The notes: generated by a model from the letters alone, not told the origin. A DNA stretch of 40,591 nt from Chloroflexota bacterium (GCA_003228095.2 QGNM01000013.1:1-40591); one strand, 5' to 3'. Numbered from the stretch's first letter, positions 16,108 to 25,743 are shown. Numbers and translations: made by a program.

Positions 16108-17043
16108 TCAAGAAGAAAGCTCTATTTTTACCGGATGACACCAGTGTTTATATTTTGGGTTATTGCCGCGAACGGTTTCAGCATAAACGCTTCTAAGTTT
16201 TTCGGTTATTGGGCCAACATTCCCGTCACCTATCTCGCGATTATCAATTTTGCCGACCGGCGTTATATGAGCAGCGGTACCTGTAAGAAAAACTTCGTTT
16301 GATAGATATAGTTCACTTCTTCTTATTCGTCTCTGTATTACTTCTATCCCAAGCTCAGAGGCTGCAAGAGTTATCGCACAGTCTCGGGTTATACCTTCCA
16401 GATTATTATCCGAAATTAACGGGGTGTGGATCTCGTTCCCTACTACCATAAATAGGTTTTCACCAGTGCCTTCTGAAACTGCACCATCTTGATTGAGCAT
16501 TATTGCCTCGTCGAATCCAGCTAAAGTTGCTTCAGTTTTAGCTAATATCCCATTTACATATGTGCCTGTAATTTTCACTCTTGGAGGGATGATTGTGTCA
16601 TCGATTCTACGCCATGAAGATGTGCAGCAGCTAATAGCACCGTCCGAGTCCATGTATGACCCAAAAGGGATCATGATTAATGTGAAATCACTACTTAAAT
16701 CGTGTAGCTTCAAGTTGGCGACTAATTCCTCGCTTTTGTATGCTAAAGGTCGAATATAAATATCTTCTTGATAGGCACATTCTTTAATTAAGTTTTCTGT
16801 AATTTCACACAAGTCAACTACTGAGTAAGGTATGTCCAGCATCAATATTTTACAGCCTTGTTTTAATCGCTCATAATGTTCTTTCATCCTAAAGACATAC
16901 ATCGTTTTATGTTGAGCATTCCAGTTGCCACGAATACCTTCAAAAACACCTGTTCCATAATGCAAAGCATGCGTACTTACGTTTACGTTTGCTTCTTCGG
17001 AAGGCACAATTTTACCTCTGAAAAAAGCTAAAGATTTATACAT
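16108..17043 (-). CDS. ilvE: Branched-chain amino acid aminotransferase
   Basis: Fold-type IV PLP aminotransferase that makes valine, leucine and isoleucine from their 2-oxo acids with glutamate as amino donor. The 311 residues are the normal length. STHALHYGTGVFEGIR (23-38), YIRPLAYKSE, the PLP lysine Lys157 in PRVKITGTYVNG, and the phosphate-binding VSEGTGENLF and FLTGTAAHITPV are all present. AAGGTG precedes the ATG at 17043. The last is spaced as expected for a strong start. It leads a three-gene minus-strand unit with two membrane proteins, an association with no obvious biochemical reason. Confidence 0.94.
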   Translation of the reverse strand: MYKSLAFFRGKIVPSEEANVNVSTHALHYGTGVFEGIRGNWNAQHKTMYVFRMKEHYERLKQGCKILMLDIPYSVVDLCEITENLIKECAYQEDIYIRPLAYKSEELVANLKLHDLSSDFTLIMIPFGSYMDSDGAISCCTSSWRRIDDTIIPPRVKITGTYVNGILAKTEATLAGFDEAIMLNQDGAVSEGTGENLFMVVGNEIHTPLISDNNLEGITRDCAITLAASELGIEVIQRRIRRSELYLSNEVFLTGTAAHITPVGKIDNREIGDGNVGPITEKLRSVYAETVRGNNPKYKHWCHPVKIELSS

Positions 17044-17150
17044 AATTCACCTTAGAGCTACACTTGTTTGTAATAACCACAATAGTTGAGAGCCTTATAA
17101 AATAATCCTGTATTAGGTTAATTAATTAAGATAATTTTAACAATAACTTG

Positions 17151-17600
17151 CTACTTAGCTGAGTGAGATTCATTAGGAATGATCGTTTTTATCGGATACT
17201 CCTTCATGTTTTTTAACAATGATTGGATAACTTTAGGTGACATATCTCTCGGATATGTATTTACTGGCCAAGAATTTTTTAGTTTTTGACTAATTGCACC
17301 AGCAGATATTGGTTTATTTTTATTTGCTAAAATTGTTCGAAAAACAGCTTCTTTTAATGGCATGTCAGGTAAAAGATATTCTTTTGAGTCAATAGCTTTT
17401 GTGGATATGTCTTTAATTAAATCTTTTAGATTATAGCTAAGTATATTTTGGATGCTATCTGATTGCTTAACAAGGTACTCTCTTCGATCTGCAATTAGTA
17501 AAGCTATAGACCTGTGTGACTCATCATTTAAATTAATAGCGTACTTTATGGCTTCGATACTTTCGTCGAGTTCCAATTTTGTTTCATGTAAATTTTTCAT
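17151..17600 (-). CDS. Small protein of unknown function, possible winged-helix domain
   Basis: I place the start at the ATG 17600, 10 bases after a perfect AGGAGG (17616-17611), giving 149 residues. A longer frame into moeA and the ATG at 17609 (1 base after AGGAGG) are less likely. The N-terminal half (about 1-75) is helical and charged, coiled-coil-like. The C-terminal part (about 80-142: LKEAVFRTILANKNKPISAGAISQKL and following) has the spacing of a winged helix-turn-helix, with PISAGAISQKL as a possible turn. It follows moeA by 43 bases. No name can be given; a DNA-binding role is an inference from helix pattern only. Confidence 0.65.
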   Translation of the reverse strand: MKNLHETKLELDESIEAIKYAINLNDESHRSIALLIADRREYLVKQSDSIQNILSYNLKDLIKDISTKAIDSKEYLLPDMPLKEAVFRTILANKNKPISAGAISQKLKNSWPVNTYPRDMSPKVIQSLLKNMKEYPIKTIIPNESHSAK

Positions 17601-17643
17601 GCTTACCATACCTCCTGAATAATAGTTTATATTGAGTAGTGGA

Positions 17644-18936
17644 TTAAAACACTTCCGAGGGCCAATACAACATGATAACAGTAACTTCCTGCCCTGATTT
17701 AATGTGAGCCCTGTTTTCGGGGCATATTGCCAGGCCATTTGCTCTGCCCATTGCGCTTAGAATGTTTGAAGATTGAATCCCAGATAGAGATGCATGATAA
17801 ACATCGTGTTTTTTGTAAACTAGCGCACGAGCGTAAACACGACGGCCGTCTGGATTATCTATTTTATCATCTAAAATTGCCTTAATTGTAACTCTGGGAA
17901 CAAACTCATGTCCTAACATTAATCTGATGGCTGGTCGACAGAATTGTTCAAAAGCAACTAAAGCACTCACTGGGTTTCCGGGAAGCCCAACTAGTGGTAT
18001 CAGGTTGTCGCTTTGTCTTAGAACTCCGAAAGCTAAAGGTTTTCCTGGCTTCATGCGTACGGAATGGAATTCCATTGTTCCATTTTTGGACAGGACATTT
18101 TTTACTATGTCAAAATCCCCTTTTGAAACTCCTGCCGATGTGATTACTAGATCTGCACCCTTACACTGATTTAACTGTTTTTCTATTGACTTAAAATCAT
18201 CCCTGGCAATTCCTGTTATCAAGGGATTTCCACCAGCCTCTATAACAGCAGAAGCGATACCATAAGAATTGGAGTCATATATCCGGCCGTGCTCTAGTTT
18301 ATGTCCTGGTTCAGTAATCTCATTGCCTGTGGCCACAATAGCGACTTGAGGTTTTCGATATACTTTTACTGTGGCTTTACCTACTGAAGCAATTAAAGCT
18401 ATATGTGATGGGTGTAATACTGTTCCAGACTTAAGAACAGTTTCGCCATTTTTCACATCCTGCCCAGCCTGGCGAATATTTTGTCCAACAAACGAACTGT
18501 TATGAATTTGAACTTCACTTTTACTAGTTGAGCTTGCATCGTTAAAATTGTCGCTAGTTTCCTCGAAAGGCACTACAGCGTTCGCGCCCCCAGGTATTGG
18601 AGCCCCTGTCATAATTCGGACGGATTCGTTGTTTGATAAAGCTGAATACGGTAAATCTCCGGCAGCCGTTGTTGCTATGACTCTTAAAGTCTTTGGATTT
18701 TTAGCCGAGGCATTCTCAACGTTCTCATATTTAATGGCATACCCATCCATTGCAGAGTTATCCAAAGGGGGTATATTAATCTCACTCATTATGTTTTCAG
18801 CCAACACCATACCATTCGCTTCTAAAATACTAGTCTCAAGCGCAGGTAAGGGTTTAAATACGGATAGAATTTTAGATAAGGCTTCTTCAACATCTATCAT
18901 CGCTTCATAGTGATTTTGGTGGTTCCTTGAAGACAA
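17644..18936 (-). CDS. moeA: Molybdopterin molybdotransferase MoeA
   Basis: Inserts molybdate into adenylylated molybdopterin, the last common step of molybdenum cofactor synthesis. The 430-residue frame contains SAGVSKGDFDIVK, RMKPGKPLAFG and GLPGNPVSALVAFEQF, all family hallmarks, as well as the N-terminal MIDVEEALSKIL. Two starts are possible: a TTG at 18936, with AAGGG inside the pheT end, or the ATG at 18900, which gives the more usual MIDVEEAL opening. It begins 1 base after pheT ends and is probably in the pheST transcript. No other moa or mob gene, and no molybdoenzyme, is in the window. Confidence 0.93.
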   Translation of the reverse strand: MSSRNHQNHYEAMIDVEEALSKILSVFKPLPALETSILEANGMVLAENIMSEINIPPLDNSAMDGYAIKYENVENASAKNPKTLRVIATTAAGDLPYSALSNNESVRIMTGAPIPGGANAVVPFEETSDNFNDASSTSKSEVQIHNSSFVGQNIRQAGQDVKNGETVLKSGTVLHPSHIALIASVGKATVKVYRKPQVAIVATGNEITEPGHKLEHGRIYDSNSYGIASAVIEAGGNPLITGIARDDFKSIEKQLNQCKGADLVITSAGVSKGDFDIVKNVLSKNGTMEFHSVRMKPGKPLAFGVLRQSDNLIPLVGLPGNPVSALVAFEQFCRPAIRLMLGHEFVPRVTIKAILDDKIDNPDGRRVYARALVYKKHDVYHASLSGIQSSNILSAMGRANGLAICPENRAHIKSGQEVTVIMLYWPSEVF

Positions 18937-18937
18937 A

Positions 18938-21409
18938 TTACCCTTGCCTCAGCTCAACTTTCATTGATCTTTGTAATTTATTTAAGAGATCCTCCATACA
19001 TCGATCTATTTGTTCTGCAGTTAGAGTGCCTTTTTGAGATTGGAAGATGATCTGAAAAGTCACTGATTTTTTATTAGTGCCTAAAGATTCATCGATGTAG
19101 ATATCAAAAGGAAATATATCTTTTACATATTTATGTTTTTTAAATACATCTTCAATCTGATCGGCGAGTAAATCTTTATCAACAATTAACGATAAGTCAC
19201 GAGAAGATTCCGGGTATTTGCTAAATTGTTCGTATGTCTTGTCTTGAGAGCCAACCAGGTTATGTAGTTGATGTATATCCAGTCTAAAAATGGTAGTCAA
19301 ACTGCTTTCTAGGTCAAAGTTCTTAAGTACTTCAGGGTTCAATTCTCCGATATCACCTATAATTTGTCCCTCGTGCACCACGGTTGCTGCACGGCCATCA
19401 ATATACAAGACATCTTGTTTGTCTTTAAATTCAACTTCTAAGCCAAATTCGTTCAATAATGATTGCAAAACTCCTTTTGCGTCGTAAAAATTCATCTGAA
19501 CTGGTTTATACGACCAATTTCGTGCATTTCTGTTTCCGCAAAAAGCTGATACTAGAGATTCTTTTTCGATTGGTAAACTAAGTTTATCTTTATTTGAATT
19601 AGGTATAAATATTCTCCCTAATTCAAATAAACGTAAGGGCTCATCTCGACTAAGTTTTTTGTTCATACTAACTGTTTTTAACATATTAGCTACTAAAGAC
19701 GACCGTAGAAAGCGTTGGTCATTTATCATAGGATTGGCTAAGGACAATGGGGGGTTATCTATATCCCATGAATTTGTGTTTACTAATTCGAGTTCAGAAT
19801 TAACGTTATATGTTATTATTTCATCCATGCCTAGCGCTGAAATTTTATCTTTAATTTGTTCTTTAAAATGCCACATGCTTTTTGGACGATGATGGGGTAT
19901 AGGTGCAGATATCATTGTGGTCGGTATTGCGTTGTACCCTGTAATTCTAGCTACTTCCTCTATTAAATCTTCTTGTATATCTATTTCTGGCCGCCAATAC
20001 GGAGGAGTGAAATATGTAGTATCTTCTAGGGATGGTTCAATGGTATCAAATAGATTCATATCTCTATTTTGTGAGTTATTTTTAATGAACCCTAAAGATT
20101 CCAGAGTTTTAATAGCATCTTCGTAGGTGATTTCAGACCCAAGAACTTGATTGAAGCGTGTTTTATCAAAAGGGATAAGCTGTGCGTCAGAGGCTTTAGA
20201 TCCCACATCTATTATCTGATCGTATACTTCGCCCCCAGCAATCTGTTTGATTAATCTTGTTGCTCGACGAAGGCCAATTTCTGCAAGCTCAGGACTCAGC
20301 GTGCGCTCAAATCTATAAGATGCTGCAGTGCTTAATCGCAAATGCGATGAAGTTTTTCTTGTATTGATCGGTTCAAAATTTGCTGCTTCAAGCAAGATAG
20401 TATGTGTGCTGTCACTAATCTCTGAGTTAGCTCCGCCCATTATGCCGGCTAGCCCGATTGCACCGGACGTATCTGCAATCACTAGCATTGGTGGTTCAAG
20501 TTCTCTATCTTCTCCATCTAACGTTGTTAATTTTTCCTTGCTTTTTGCTTTTCTAACAATAATTGAGCGATTATTTATTGAGGTAATATCAAATGCATGT
20601 AATGGCTGATTTGTTTCTAGCATGACGTAGTTCGTTATATCGACGACATTGTTAATTGGTCGTTGGCCGATTTTTATCAATATATCTTGCAGCCATTGAG
20701 GCGATTGTTTGATTGTGACTCCCTCTATAACGCTTGCAGTGTATCTCCTGCATAAATCAAGATCTTTTATATCAACTGAAATGACACTTTTAGTCAATTT
20801 ATCAATGGTTGAAAAACTTATTTCAGGCTCTAGCACAGTTTTGTTTGTCAAAGCAGCGATCTCTCTTGCAACCCCTAAAATTGAAAGGCAGTCAGCTCGG
20901 TTAGGGGTTACATCTATATTAAAAATTACATCACTGACAACGTTACTTATCGGGATTCCAACTTCAGTAGAATCGTCTAGAACCAAAATTCCCTCATGGT
21001 CATCACCAATACCAAGTTCTTTAATGGAGCAAATCATACCTTCTGACTTTACGCCACGAATGTTAGCTTCCCTAAGTTGCTCAACTTTTTCAGAGTGGGT
21101 GTTAAAAACTTTTGCTCCTATTTTGGCGAAAGCTATTTTCTGGCCTTCACGTATGTTAGGGGCACCACAAACGACTTGAACAGTATTTTGGGACCCAATG
21201 TCAACCATCGGTAATTTAATACGATCTGCATTAGGATGTGGTTCAATTTTAATAATCTCACCGACAATAAATTTATTATCGTCAAGGTGGGCGCCGATTT
21301 CTTTATAATTCGACACCTCTACCCCAGCCATAGTTAACATATGAGCAATTTGCTTTGGTGGCAAATCAATCTCAACATATTTTTTTAACCAAGATAAAGG
21401 AACAAGCAT
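18938..21409 (-). CDS. pheT: Phenylalanyl-tRNA synthetase beta subunit
   Basis: Large subunit of the alpha2-beta2 enzyme that charges tRNA-Phe; it carries tRNA binding and editing. The 823 residues show the EMAP-like tRNA-binding domain (about 40-150, HPNADRI at 58-64), the B3/B4 editing domain, the B5 domain (RPEIDIQEDLIEEVARITGY) and the C-terminal anticodon-binding FDX-ACB domain (FSKYPESSRDLSLIVD onward). It starts 6 bases after pheS ends on the same strand, the usual pheST order. The ATG at 21409 is clear and gives the standard MLVPLSWLKKYV opening. Confidence 0.96.
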   Translation of the reverse strand: MLVPLSWLKKYVEIDLPPKQIAHMLTMAGVEVSNYKEIGAHLDDNKFIVGEIIKIEPHPNADRIKLPMVDIGSQNTVQVVCGAPNIREGQKIAFAKIGAKVFNTHSEKVEQLREANIRGVKSEGMICSIKELGIGDDHEGILVLDDSTEVGIPISNVVSDVIFNIDVTPNRADCLSILGVAREIAALTNKTVLEPEISFSTIDKLTKSVISVDIKDLDLCRRYTASVIEGVTIKQSPQWLQDILIKIGQRPINNVVDITNYVMLETNQPLHAFDITSINNRSIIVRKAKSKEKLTTLDGEDRELEPPMLVIADTSGAIGLAGIMGGANSEISDSTHTILLEAANFEPINTRKTSSHLRLSTAASYRFERTLSPELAEIGLRRATRLIKQIAGGEVYDQIIDVGSKASDAQLIPFDKTRFNQVLGSEITYEDAIKTLESLGFIKNNSQNRDMNLFDTIEPSLEDTTYFTPPYWRPEIDIQEDLIEEVARITGYNAIPTTMISAPIPHHRPKSMWHFKEQIKDKISALGMDEIITYNVNSELELVNTNSWDIDNPPLSLANPMINDQRFLRSSLVANMLKTVSMNKKLSRDEPLRLFELGRIFIPNSNKDKLSLPIEKESLVSAFCGNRNARNWSYKPVQMNFYDAKGVLQSLLNEFGLEVEFKDKQDVLYIDGRAATVVHEGQIIGDIGELNPEVLKNFDLESSLTTIFRLDIHQLHNLVGSQDKTYEQFSKYPESSRDLSLIVDKDLLADQIEDVFKKHKYVKDIFPFDIYIDESLGTNKKSVTFQIIFQSQKGTLTAEQIDRCMEDLLNKLQRSMKVELRQG

Positions 21410-21415
21410 TTGTAG

Positions 21416-22468
21416 TTAAAATTGTCCTAGAAATCTAATATCGTTATTGTAAAAAAGCCTGATGTCGTCTATGCCATGTTTAAGCATTGCTATCCGTTCT
21501 ACTCCGATGCCAAAAGCAAAACCAGTATACTTATTGGTATCGTAACCAACGGCTTTCAATATTTTAGGGTGCACCATACCTGCACCCAAAATCTCTATCC
21601 AATTCTCCTCCTTTGTATCGTTATCTTTGGTTCTGGAATTCCAGTCAATTGCCATTTCTGCGCCTGGTTCTACAAATGGAAAGTAGTCACATCGAAAACG
21701 AACTTTCACATCTTCACCGAATAATTTACGAGCGAATTCATACAGAGTTCCTTTTAAATCTGTAAAGGATATGTCCTTGTCAACGGCTAATCCTTCAATC
21801 TGAGAAAAATGCCATTCATGTGAAGAGTCAGTTGCTTCGTATCGATACACTTTTCCTGGCACTATGAGGCGAATAGGCGGATCCTGTGTTTCCATAGTTC
21901 TGATTTGCATAGGAGATGTATGGGTGCGTAGCAACATGGGTCTTTCCCCGTTAGAATCTTTCTGGTCAATCCAGAGCGTATTAAAGCCATCTCTCGCCGG
22001 GTGATGCTTTGGTATGTTAAGCATCTGAAAATTATAATAATCAAGTTCGATTTCCGGCCCTTCAATTATTTCGAACCCCATTGATGTAAAAGCTTCACAT
22101 ATGTCACGAATAGTTTGAGTTATAGGGTGAAGGGAGCCACTATTAATTGGCACTCCGGGTAAAGTCACATCTAGTGATTCTCTAATATTTTTATTATCAC
22201 TAGATGTGACTTTTGTATGCTGGCTAATTAACTTTTGTTCTAGTATTTTGGATGCACTATTTATTGCCTGCCCGAATTTGGGTCTTTCTTTTGAGGGCAA
22301 TTCAGATATAGACCTTTTTAATTGAACAACAATTCCCTTGCGGCCTAAATATCTGACCTTCCATTCATTAAGGGAATCTAATGTTTTGGTCGCACTTAAC
22401 TCTGTTAAAGCAATAGATAAAATTTTATCTATATTTTGTGCAGAATCTTTTTCGGTATTTTTGTTCAT
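21416..22468 (-). CDS. pheS: Phenylalanyl-tRNA synthetase alpha subunit
   Basis: Catalytic class II subunit of phenylalanyl-tRNA synthetase, 350 residues. An N-terminal coiled-coil arm (about 1-95) precedes the catalytic core with motif 2 (GKVYRYEATDSSHEWHFSQ) and motif 3 (GFAFGIGVERIAMLKHGI). The ending DDIRLFYNNDIRFLGQF is typical. It is first in a pheS-pheT-moeA minus-strand unit and divergent from rph across about 130 bases. No T-box or leader peptide rich in Phe codons was recognised upstream. Confidence 0.96.
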   Translation of the reverse strand: MNKNTEKDSAQNIDKILSIALTELSATKTLDSLNEWKVRYLGRKGIVVQLKRSISELPSKERPKFGQAINSASKILEQKLISQHTKVTSSDNKNIRESLDVTLPGVPINSGSLHPITQTIRDICEAFTSMGFEIIEGPEIELDYYNFQMLNIPKHHPARDGFNTLWIDQKDSNGERPMLLRTHTSPMQIRTMETQDPPIRLIVPGKVYRYEATDSSHEWHFSQIEGLAVDKDISFTDLKGTLYEFARKLFGEDVKVRFRCDYFPFVEPGAEMAIDWNSRTKDNDTKEENWIEILGAGMVHPKILKAVGYDTNKYTGFAFGIGVERIAMLKHGIDDIRLFYNNDIRFLGQF

Positions 22469-22596
22469 TAATACAGTAACTAAACCATTTCAGAATAATA
22501 GACATATTCGATTACTATAAATATCTTACACGGCAGAAGCATTAACCAATAGACTGATACACTACACTCTAAATCAATTTGCTAAGGGGAATAACA

Positions 22597-23310
22597 GTGA
22601 AAAGAGATGACGGCAGGCAATATGATGAGATGCGAAAGGTAACAATAACACCTGGTGTACAGAAGTATGCAGAAGGGTCAGTCATTATTGAAAACGGCAA
22701 TACAAAAGTTCTTTGTGCAGTATCTGTTGAGGAAGGGGTGCCAGCATTTTTAAAAGGACAGGGTAAAGGATGGGTTACTGCTGAGTATTCTATGTTACCT
22801 CGGTCAACTCATACCCGTATTAGTAGATCTCGTTCTAGTGGTGGGCGTGCAAAAGAAATACAAAGGTTAATTGGACGCTCTCTAAGAGCGGTAACAGACT
22901 TGAGCCTATTAGGGGAAAGGACTGTTACTATCGATTGCGATGTATTACAAGCCGATGGAGGTACTCGCACATCAGCGATAACAGGTTCATATGTAGCTTT
23001 CGAATTAGCTTGTCGCGAGTTGATAAATCGCGGTTATTTGTCCCAAAGCCCGTTAAAGTATTCTGTTGCTGCCACGAGTGTAGGATTTGTAAATGGAAAA
23101 CTACTACTAGATCTCGCATATGAAGAAGATTCAAGCGCAGAGGTCGATTTTAATGTGGTAATGACGGGAAGTGGGCAATTTGTAGAGATTCAGGCAACAG
23201 GCGAAGAGTTTGTTTTCGGGCACGATACTCTAATTGGAGCTTTAGATTTAGCGAAAAGGGGTATTAACCGTTTAAGTGAGCTACAGTCTCAGGTATTAGC
23301 CATTAAATGA
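22597..23310 (+). CDS. rph: Ribonuclease PH
   Basis: Phosphorolytic 3'-5' exoribonuclease that trims tRNA 3' ends. I place the start at the GTG 22597, because AAGGGG (22584-22589) lies 7 bases before it; a TTG at 22579 would precede that signal. The 237 residues contain the phosphate-site arginines (RDDGR near the start and [19 protein letters not shown]), [18 protein letters not shown] and the C-terminal EIQATGEE. It is read towards a CurA-like reductase 31 bases downstream, which may share its transcript. Confidence 0.95.
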   Translation: MKRDDGRQYDEMRKVTITPGVQKYAEGSVIIENGNTKVLCAVSVEEGVPAFLKGQGKGWVTAEYSMLPRSTHTRISRSRSSGGRAKEIQRLIGRSLRAVTDLSLLGERTVTIDCDVLQADGGTRTSAITGSYVAFELACRELINRGYLSQSPLKYSVAATSVGFVNGKLLLDLAYEEDSSAEVDFNVVMTGSGQFVEIQATGEEFVFGHDTLIGALDLAKRGINRLSELQSQVLAIK

Positions 23311-23341
23311 TGAACGAGTACGGCCAAATAAGGTAAGGCAG

Positions 23342-24349
23342 ATGAATAGCGAAGTAAATATCAAAGTACTTTTGGCGGCTAGGCCTATCGGATATCCCAC
23401 TGAAGGAGATTTTACAATTGCTGAATCTGAGATTCCAACATTGGAGGAAGGTCAGTTACTGGTAAAAACAGATTGGCTATCCCTTGACCCATATATGAGA
23501 GGTCGAATGAACAATGTGAAATCTTATGCTCCTTCTGTTGAGATTGGAGATGTCATGGTGGGTGGGGCAGTCGGAACAATTATGGAATCAAGGACTCCAC
23601 TTTTCTCTGTGGGCGAAATTATTGAAGGAAGCTTTGGTTGGCAATCATATGCCGCATTGAATGGTGTCGGTTTAAGGAAAGTGAACCCTGCGTTGGGACC
23701 CATACAGTCGAGTATAGGAATCCTAGGCATGCCTGGCCTTACTGCGTATTTTGGGCTCTTGGATGTATGTGAACCTAAACCTGGGGATACTGTTGTGATT
23801 TCAGCCGCTTCTGGAGCAGTAGGTCAAGTTGTAGGGCAAATAGCAAAGATAATGGGGTGCAGGGTTATTGGTACTTCAGGTACAGATGAAAAAGTACGGT
23901 TCATTGTCGATGAACTGGGTTTTGACGTAGGAATAAATTACAAAAAAGAAAATGTGGGAGTTTCACTTGATTCTGCCTGCCCAGATGGGATTGATATCTA
24001 TTTTGATAATGTGGGCGGATTTGTTACTGATGAAGTTATAAAAAGAATTAACACGGGAGCTAGGATTGCTATATGTGGACAAGTCTCACAATATAACGTA
24101 ACAGAACCTGAGCTAGGGCCAAGAAATTTGTTCCATTTGACCAAATCGCAGGCAAAGATGGAAGGTTTCTTAATTTATGCTTATGAGAGCAGATATGACG
24201 AGGGTCTCTCCAGGCTGTCAAAATGGATTAAAGAAGGCAAACTGAAATATAAGGAAGATATAGTGGAGGGTATAAGAAATGCCCCGCAAACTTTTATTGG
24301 CATGTTAAATGGGAAGAATTTAGGTAAAACACTGATAAAGGTGTCGTGA
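23342..24349 (+). CDS. CurA/leukotriene B4 dehydrogenase-like NADP-dependent reductase
   Basis: Medium-chain dehydrogenase/reductase, 335 residues, of the zinc-free double-bond reductase branch that reduces alpha,beta-unsaturated ketones and aldehydes (CurA, prostaglandin reductase-like). Features are the LSLDPYMRGRMN signature of this branch (about 45-57), the NADPH loop SAASGAVGQVVGQIAKIMGC (about 150-170), DNVGG and the FLIYAYESRY region. It has no cysteine-rich zinc-binding loop. The ATG at 23342 is preceded by AAGG. It could be co-transcribed with rph. Detoxification of reactive enals or enones is the likely job; the physiological substrate is unknown. Confidence 0.88.
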   Translation: MNSEVNIKVLLAARPIGYPTEGDFTIAESEIPTLEEGQLLVKTDWLSLDPYMRGRMNNVKSYAPSVEIGDVMVGGAVGTIMESRTPLFSVGEIIEGSFGWQSYAALNGVGLRKVNPALGPIQSSIGILGMPGLTAYFGLLDVCEPKPGDTVVISAASGAVGQVVGQIAKIMGCRVIGTSGTDEKVRFIVDELGFDVGINYKKENVGVSLDSACPDGIDIYFDNVGGFVTDEVIKRINTGARIAICGQVSQYNVTEPELGPRNLFHLTKSQAKMEGFLIYAYESRYDEGLSRLSKWIKEGKLKYKEDIVEGIRNAPQTFIGMLNGKNLGKTLIKVS

Positions 24350-24378
24350 TTTAATCTTTTGTGAGACTTATGGGTTAT

Positions 24379-25389
24379 TCATGCACATCGAATATCTTCT
24401 GGGTCCCATCTGCTAAAGTATTCCGATTTATTTTCCTCTATTAACTTGTGTTTAGCTTCCTGCCACAGATCTACCCATACTTTGTGATCTTTTAATTCAC
24501 TATCAGGATTCTTTTTACTTCTGGCCACAAACCCTGGGAAATGTGATCGTCCAGTCGGCTGGCCAATAGGCTGGTATCGTAAATCAAAACTCCATCTTAT
24601 ATCCTCACTATTGTTTTCGAGAGAGGAGTGCTTAGTAAGTTTAGTTAAAAAGATGACATCACCTGGTTCTACTTCCAATGTTATTTTCTCTTCAGTTATA
24701 TATTCTCCAGGAATTTCAACTTGTTTCCATTGAGGTCTTGTCTCAGTTTTGGTGCAGTGTAAAACCAATCCATCATTATGGCTCTTTTTAGCAACAACAA
24801 GACATCCGTTAGCTGTAGTTGCTTTTGTCATAGGAATCCATACAGTTAATATGTCACTATTGTCAGCATCTGAGGTTATTACGCCTTGGTCTTGATGCCA
24901 CTGAGTGCCGGTTACTAGCCCTGATCCACTCGACTTTTTTCGAAGATTATCGCTGACAGTTTTAAGTGGAGGCTTAATACGTACATGCTGAACTGGGTTT
25001 GAATAAATCTCAGGGCCGATGATTTGCTCGACTACATCAAGTAATCGTCGATTAGTTAATAAACCGAATATTGCTGGGCCAGTATGCATTAAGCTATCTT
25101 GCTTTATTGAATCCGGGGTAGATTTAGTCAAACTTATATCCATATTTTCGTAATATGGAGCTTCAGGATAATCTCTTAAAATGCTACATAGCTGTTCTCC
25201 AAGTGGTTGCTCTTGATAAGTAGCATTGATCTTTTGTTCGAAATACCATTCAGCGGCCAGTTTATCTAAAACATTTTTGTATTCCTGGCGAACGGGCTCA
25301 AGATCCAATCGATCATCAAGTACTCCTTTGGCTATCAGATAACCGTGTTTCGAAAGTTGTTCTTTTAACGAAACATTTAAAGTCGCCAC
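24379..25389 (-). CDS. Phytanoyl-CoA dioxygenase (PhyH)-family protein
   Basis: Fe(II)/2-oxoglutarate-dependent oxygenase, 336 residues. The iron triad is visible as His165 and Asp167 (TQWHQDQG) and a distal His254 (LTKHSSL), with Arg265 (IRWSFDLRY) as the probable 2-oxoglutarate carboxylate binder. PhyH relatives hydroxylate many small molecules, so a CoA substrate should not be assumed. The GTG start at 25389 sits just after AAGGAA, which overlaps the stop codon of the preceding small gene; the two are therefore coupled. PhyH-family expansions are a feature reported for marine SAR202-type bacteria, which fits the rest of the window. Confidence 0.87.
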   Translation of the reverse strand: MATLNVSLKEQLSKHGYLIAKGVLDDRLDLEPVRQEYKNVLDKLAAEWYFEQKINATYQEQPLGEQLCSILRDYPEAPYYENMDISLTKSTPDSIKQDSLMHTGPAIFGLLTNRRLLDVVEQIIGPEIYSNPVQHVRIKPPLKTVSDNLRKKSSGSGLVTGTQWHQDQGVITSDADNSDILTVWIPMTKATTANGCLVVAKKSHNDGLVLHCTKTETRPQWKQVEIPGEYITEEKITLEVEPGDVIFLTKLTKHSSLENNSEDIRWSFDLRYQPIGQPTGRSHFPGFVARSKKNPDSELKDHKVWVDLWQEAKHKLIEENKSEYFSRWDPEDIRCA

Positions 25390-25397
25390 GGGTTTCC

Positions 25398-25595
25398 TTA
25401 ATGGTTACGGATTGGAGGATGGAATAATGGAGATTCGAAATCGCCAATACTAGCTTCATTAACTTTACATATATGCTCTGCTGCCTCTATTATATTGGCA
25501 GAAGCATTTTCTGCTCGTTTCGAGCCCCAAAGTCTATTTGCTTTATCGGTTAATTCGTTTAATAAAGTGTTTTTTTTATCTGTGTAATCGCTCAT
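25398..25595 (-). CDS. Small AtzG/GatC-like protein coupled to the PhyH-family gene
   Basis: A 65-residue protein starting at the ATG 25595. It is a helical protein with a final short Pro-rich segment (DFESPLFHPPI). The layout, two helices and then an acidic residue-Pro-x-Phe-x-Pro tail, resembles the small AtzG-like (DUF4089) and GatC-like partners that wrap around amidases. The match is by pattern only. It ends 8 bases before the PhyH-family GTG, with the Shine-Dalgarno of that gene overlapping its stop, so it is very likely a real gene and a functional neighbour. No amidase gene is nearby, which makes the resemblance puzzling. Confidence 0.6.
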   Translation of the reverse strand: MSDYTDKKNTLLNELTDKANRLWGSKRAENASANIIEAAEHICKVNEASIGDFESPLFHPPIRNH

Positions 25596-25713
25596 ATTGA
25601 TGCGTTGTCATTCTTAAATCAATTATAGAGCTTTATTATTAGCCCAGTCAAAGGTAAAATAAACGATACTAATTTAAGCTTAATTAAATCAGTATACTAT
25701 TAGCCAAAATAAA

Positions 25714-25743
25714 TTGACCCAAAGATGCGCACGCTAATATAAT
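25714..25743 (+). promoter_or_regulatory. Sigma-70-type promoter for rpmH-rnpA
   Basis: TTGACC (25714-25719) and a perfect TATAAT (25738-25743) are separated by 18 bases. Transcription would begin near 25750, giving a leader of about 20 bases before the rpmH ATG. This is the best -35/-10 pair seen in the window, and its place before a ribosomal protein gene fits. Confidence 0.7.

Noticed and set aside
17601-17738. Upstream extension of the 149-residue protein into moeA
   Set aside because: The extra 46 residues are antisense-free but unsupported, and AGGAGG stands directly before the inner ATG.
20709-21179. A 156-codon open frame on plus, antisense to pheT
   Set aside because: It lies inside the tRNA-binding and editing region of pheT, shows no protein-family pattern and has no Shine-Dalgarno; it is a shadow of an AT-rich coding strand.
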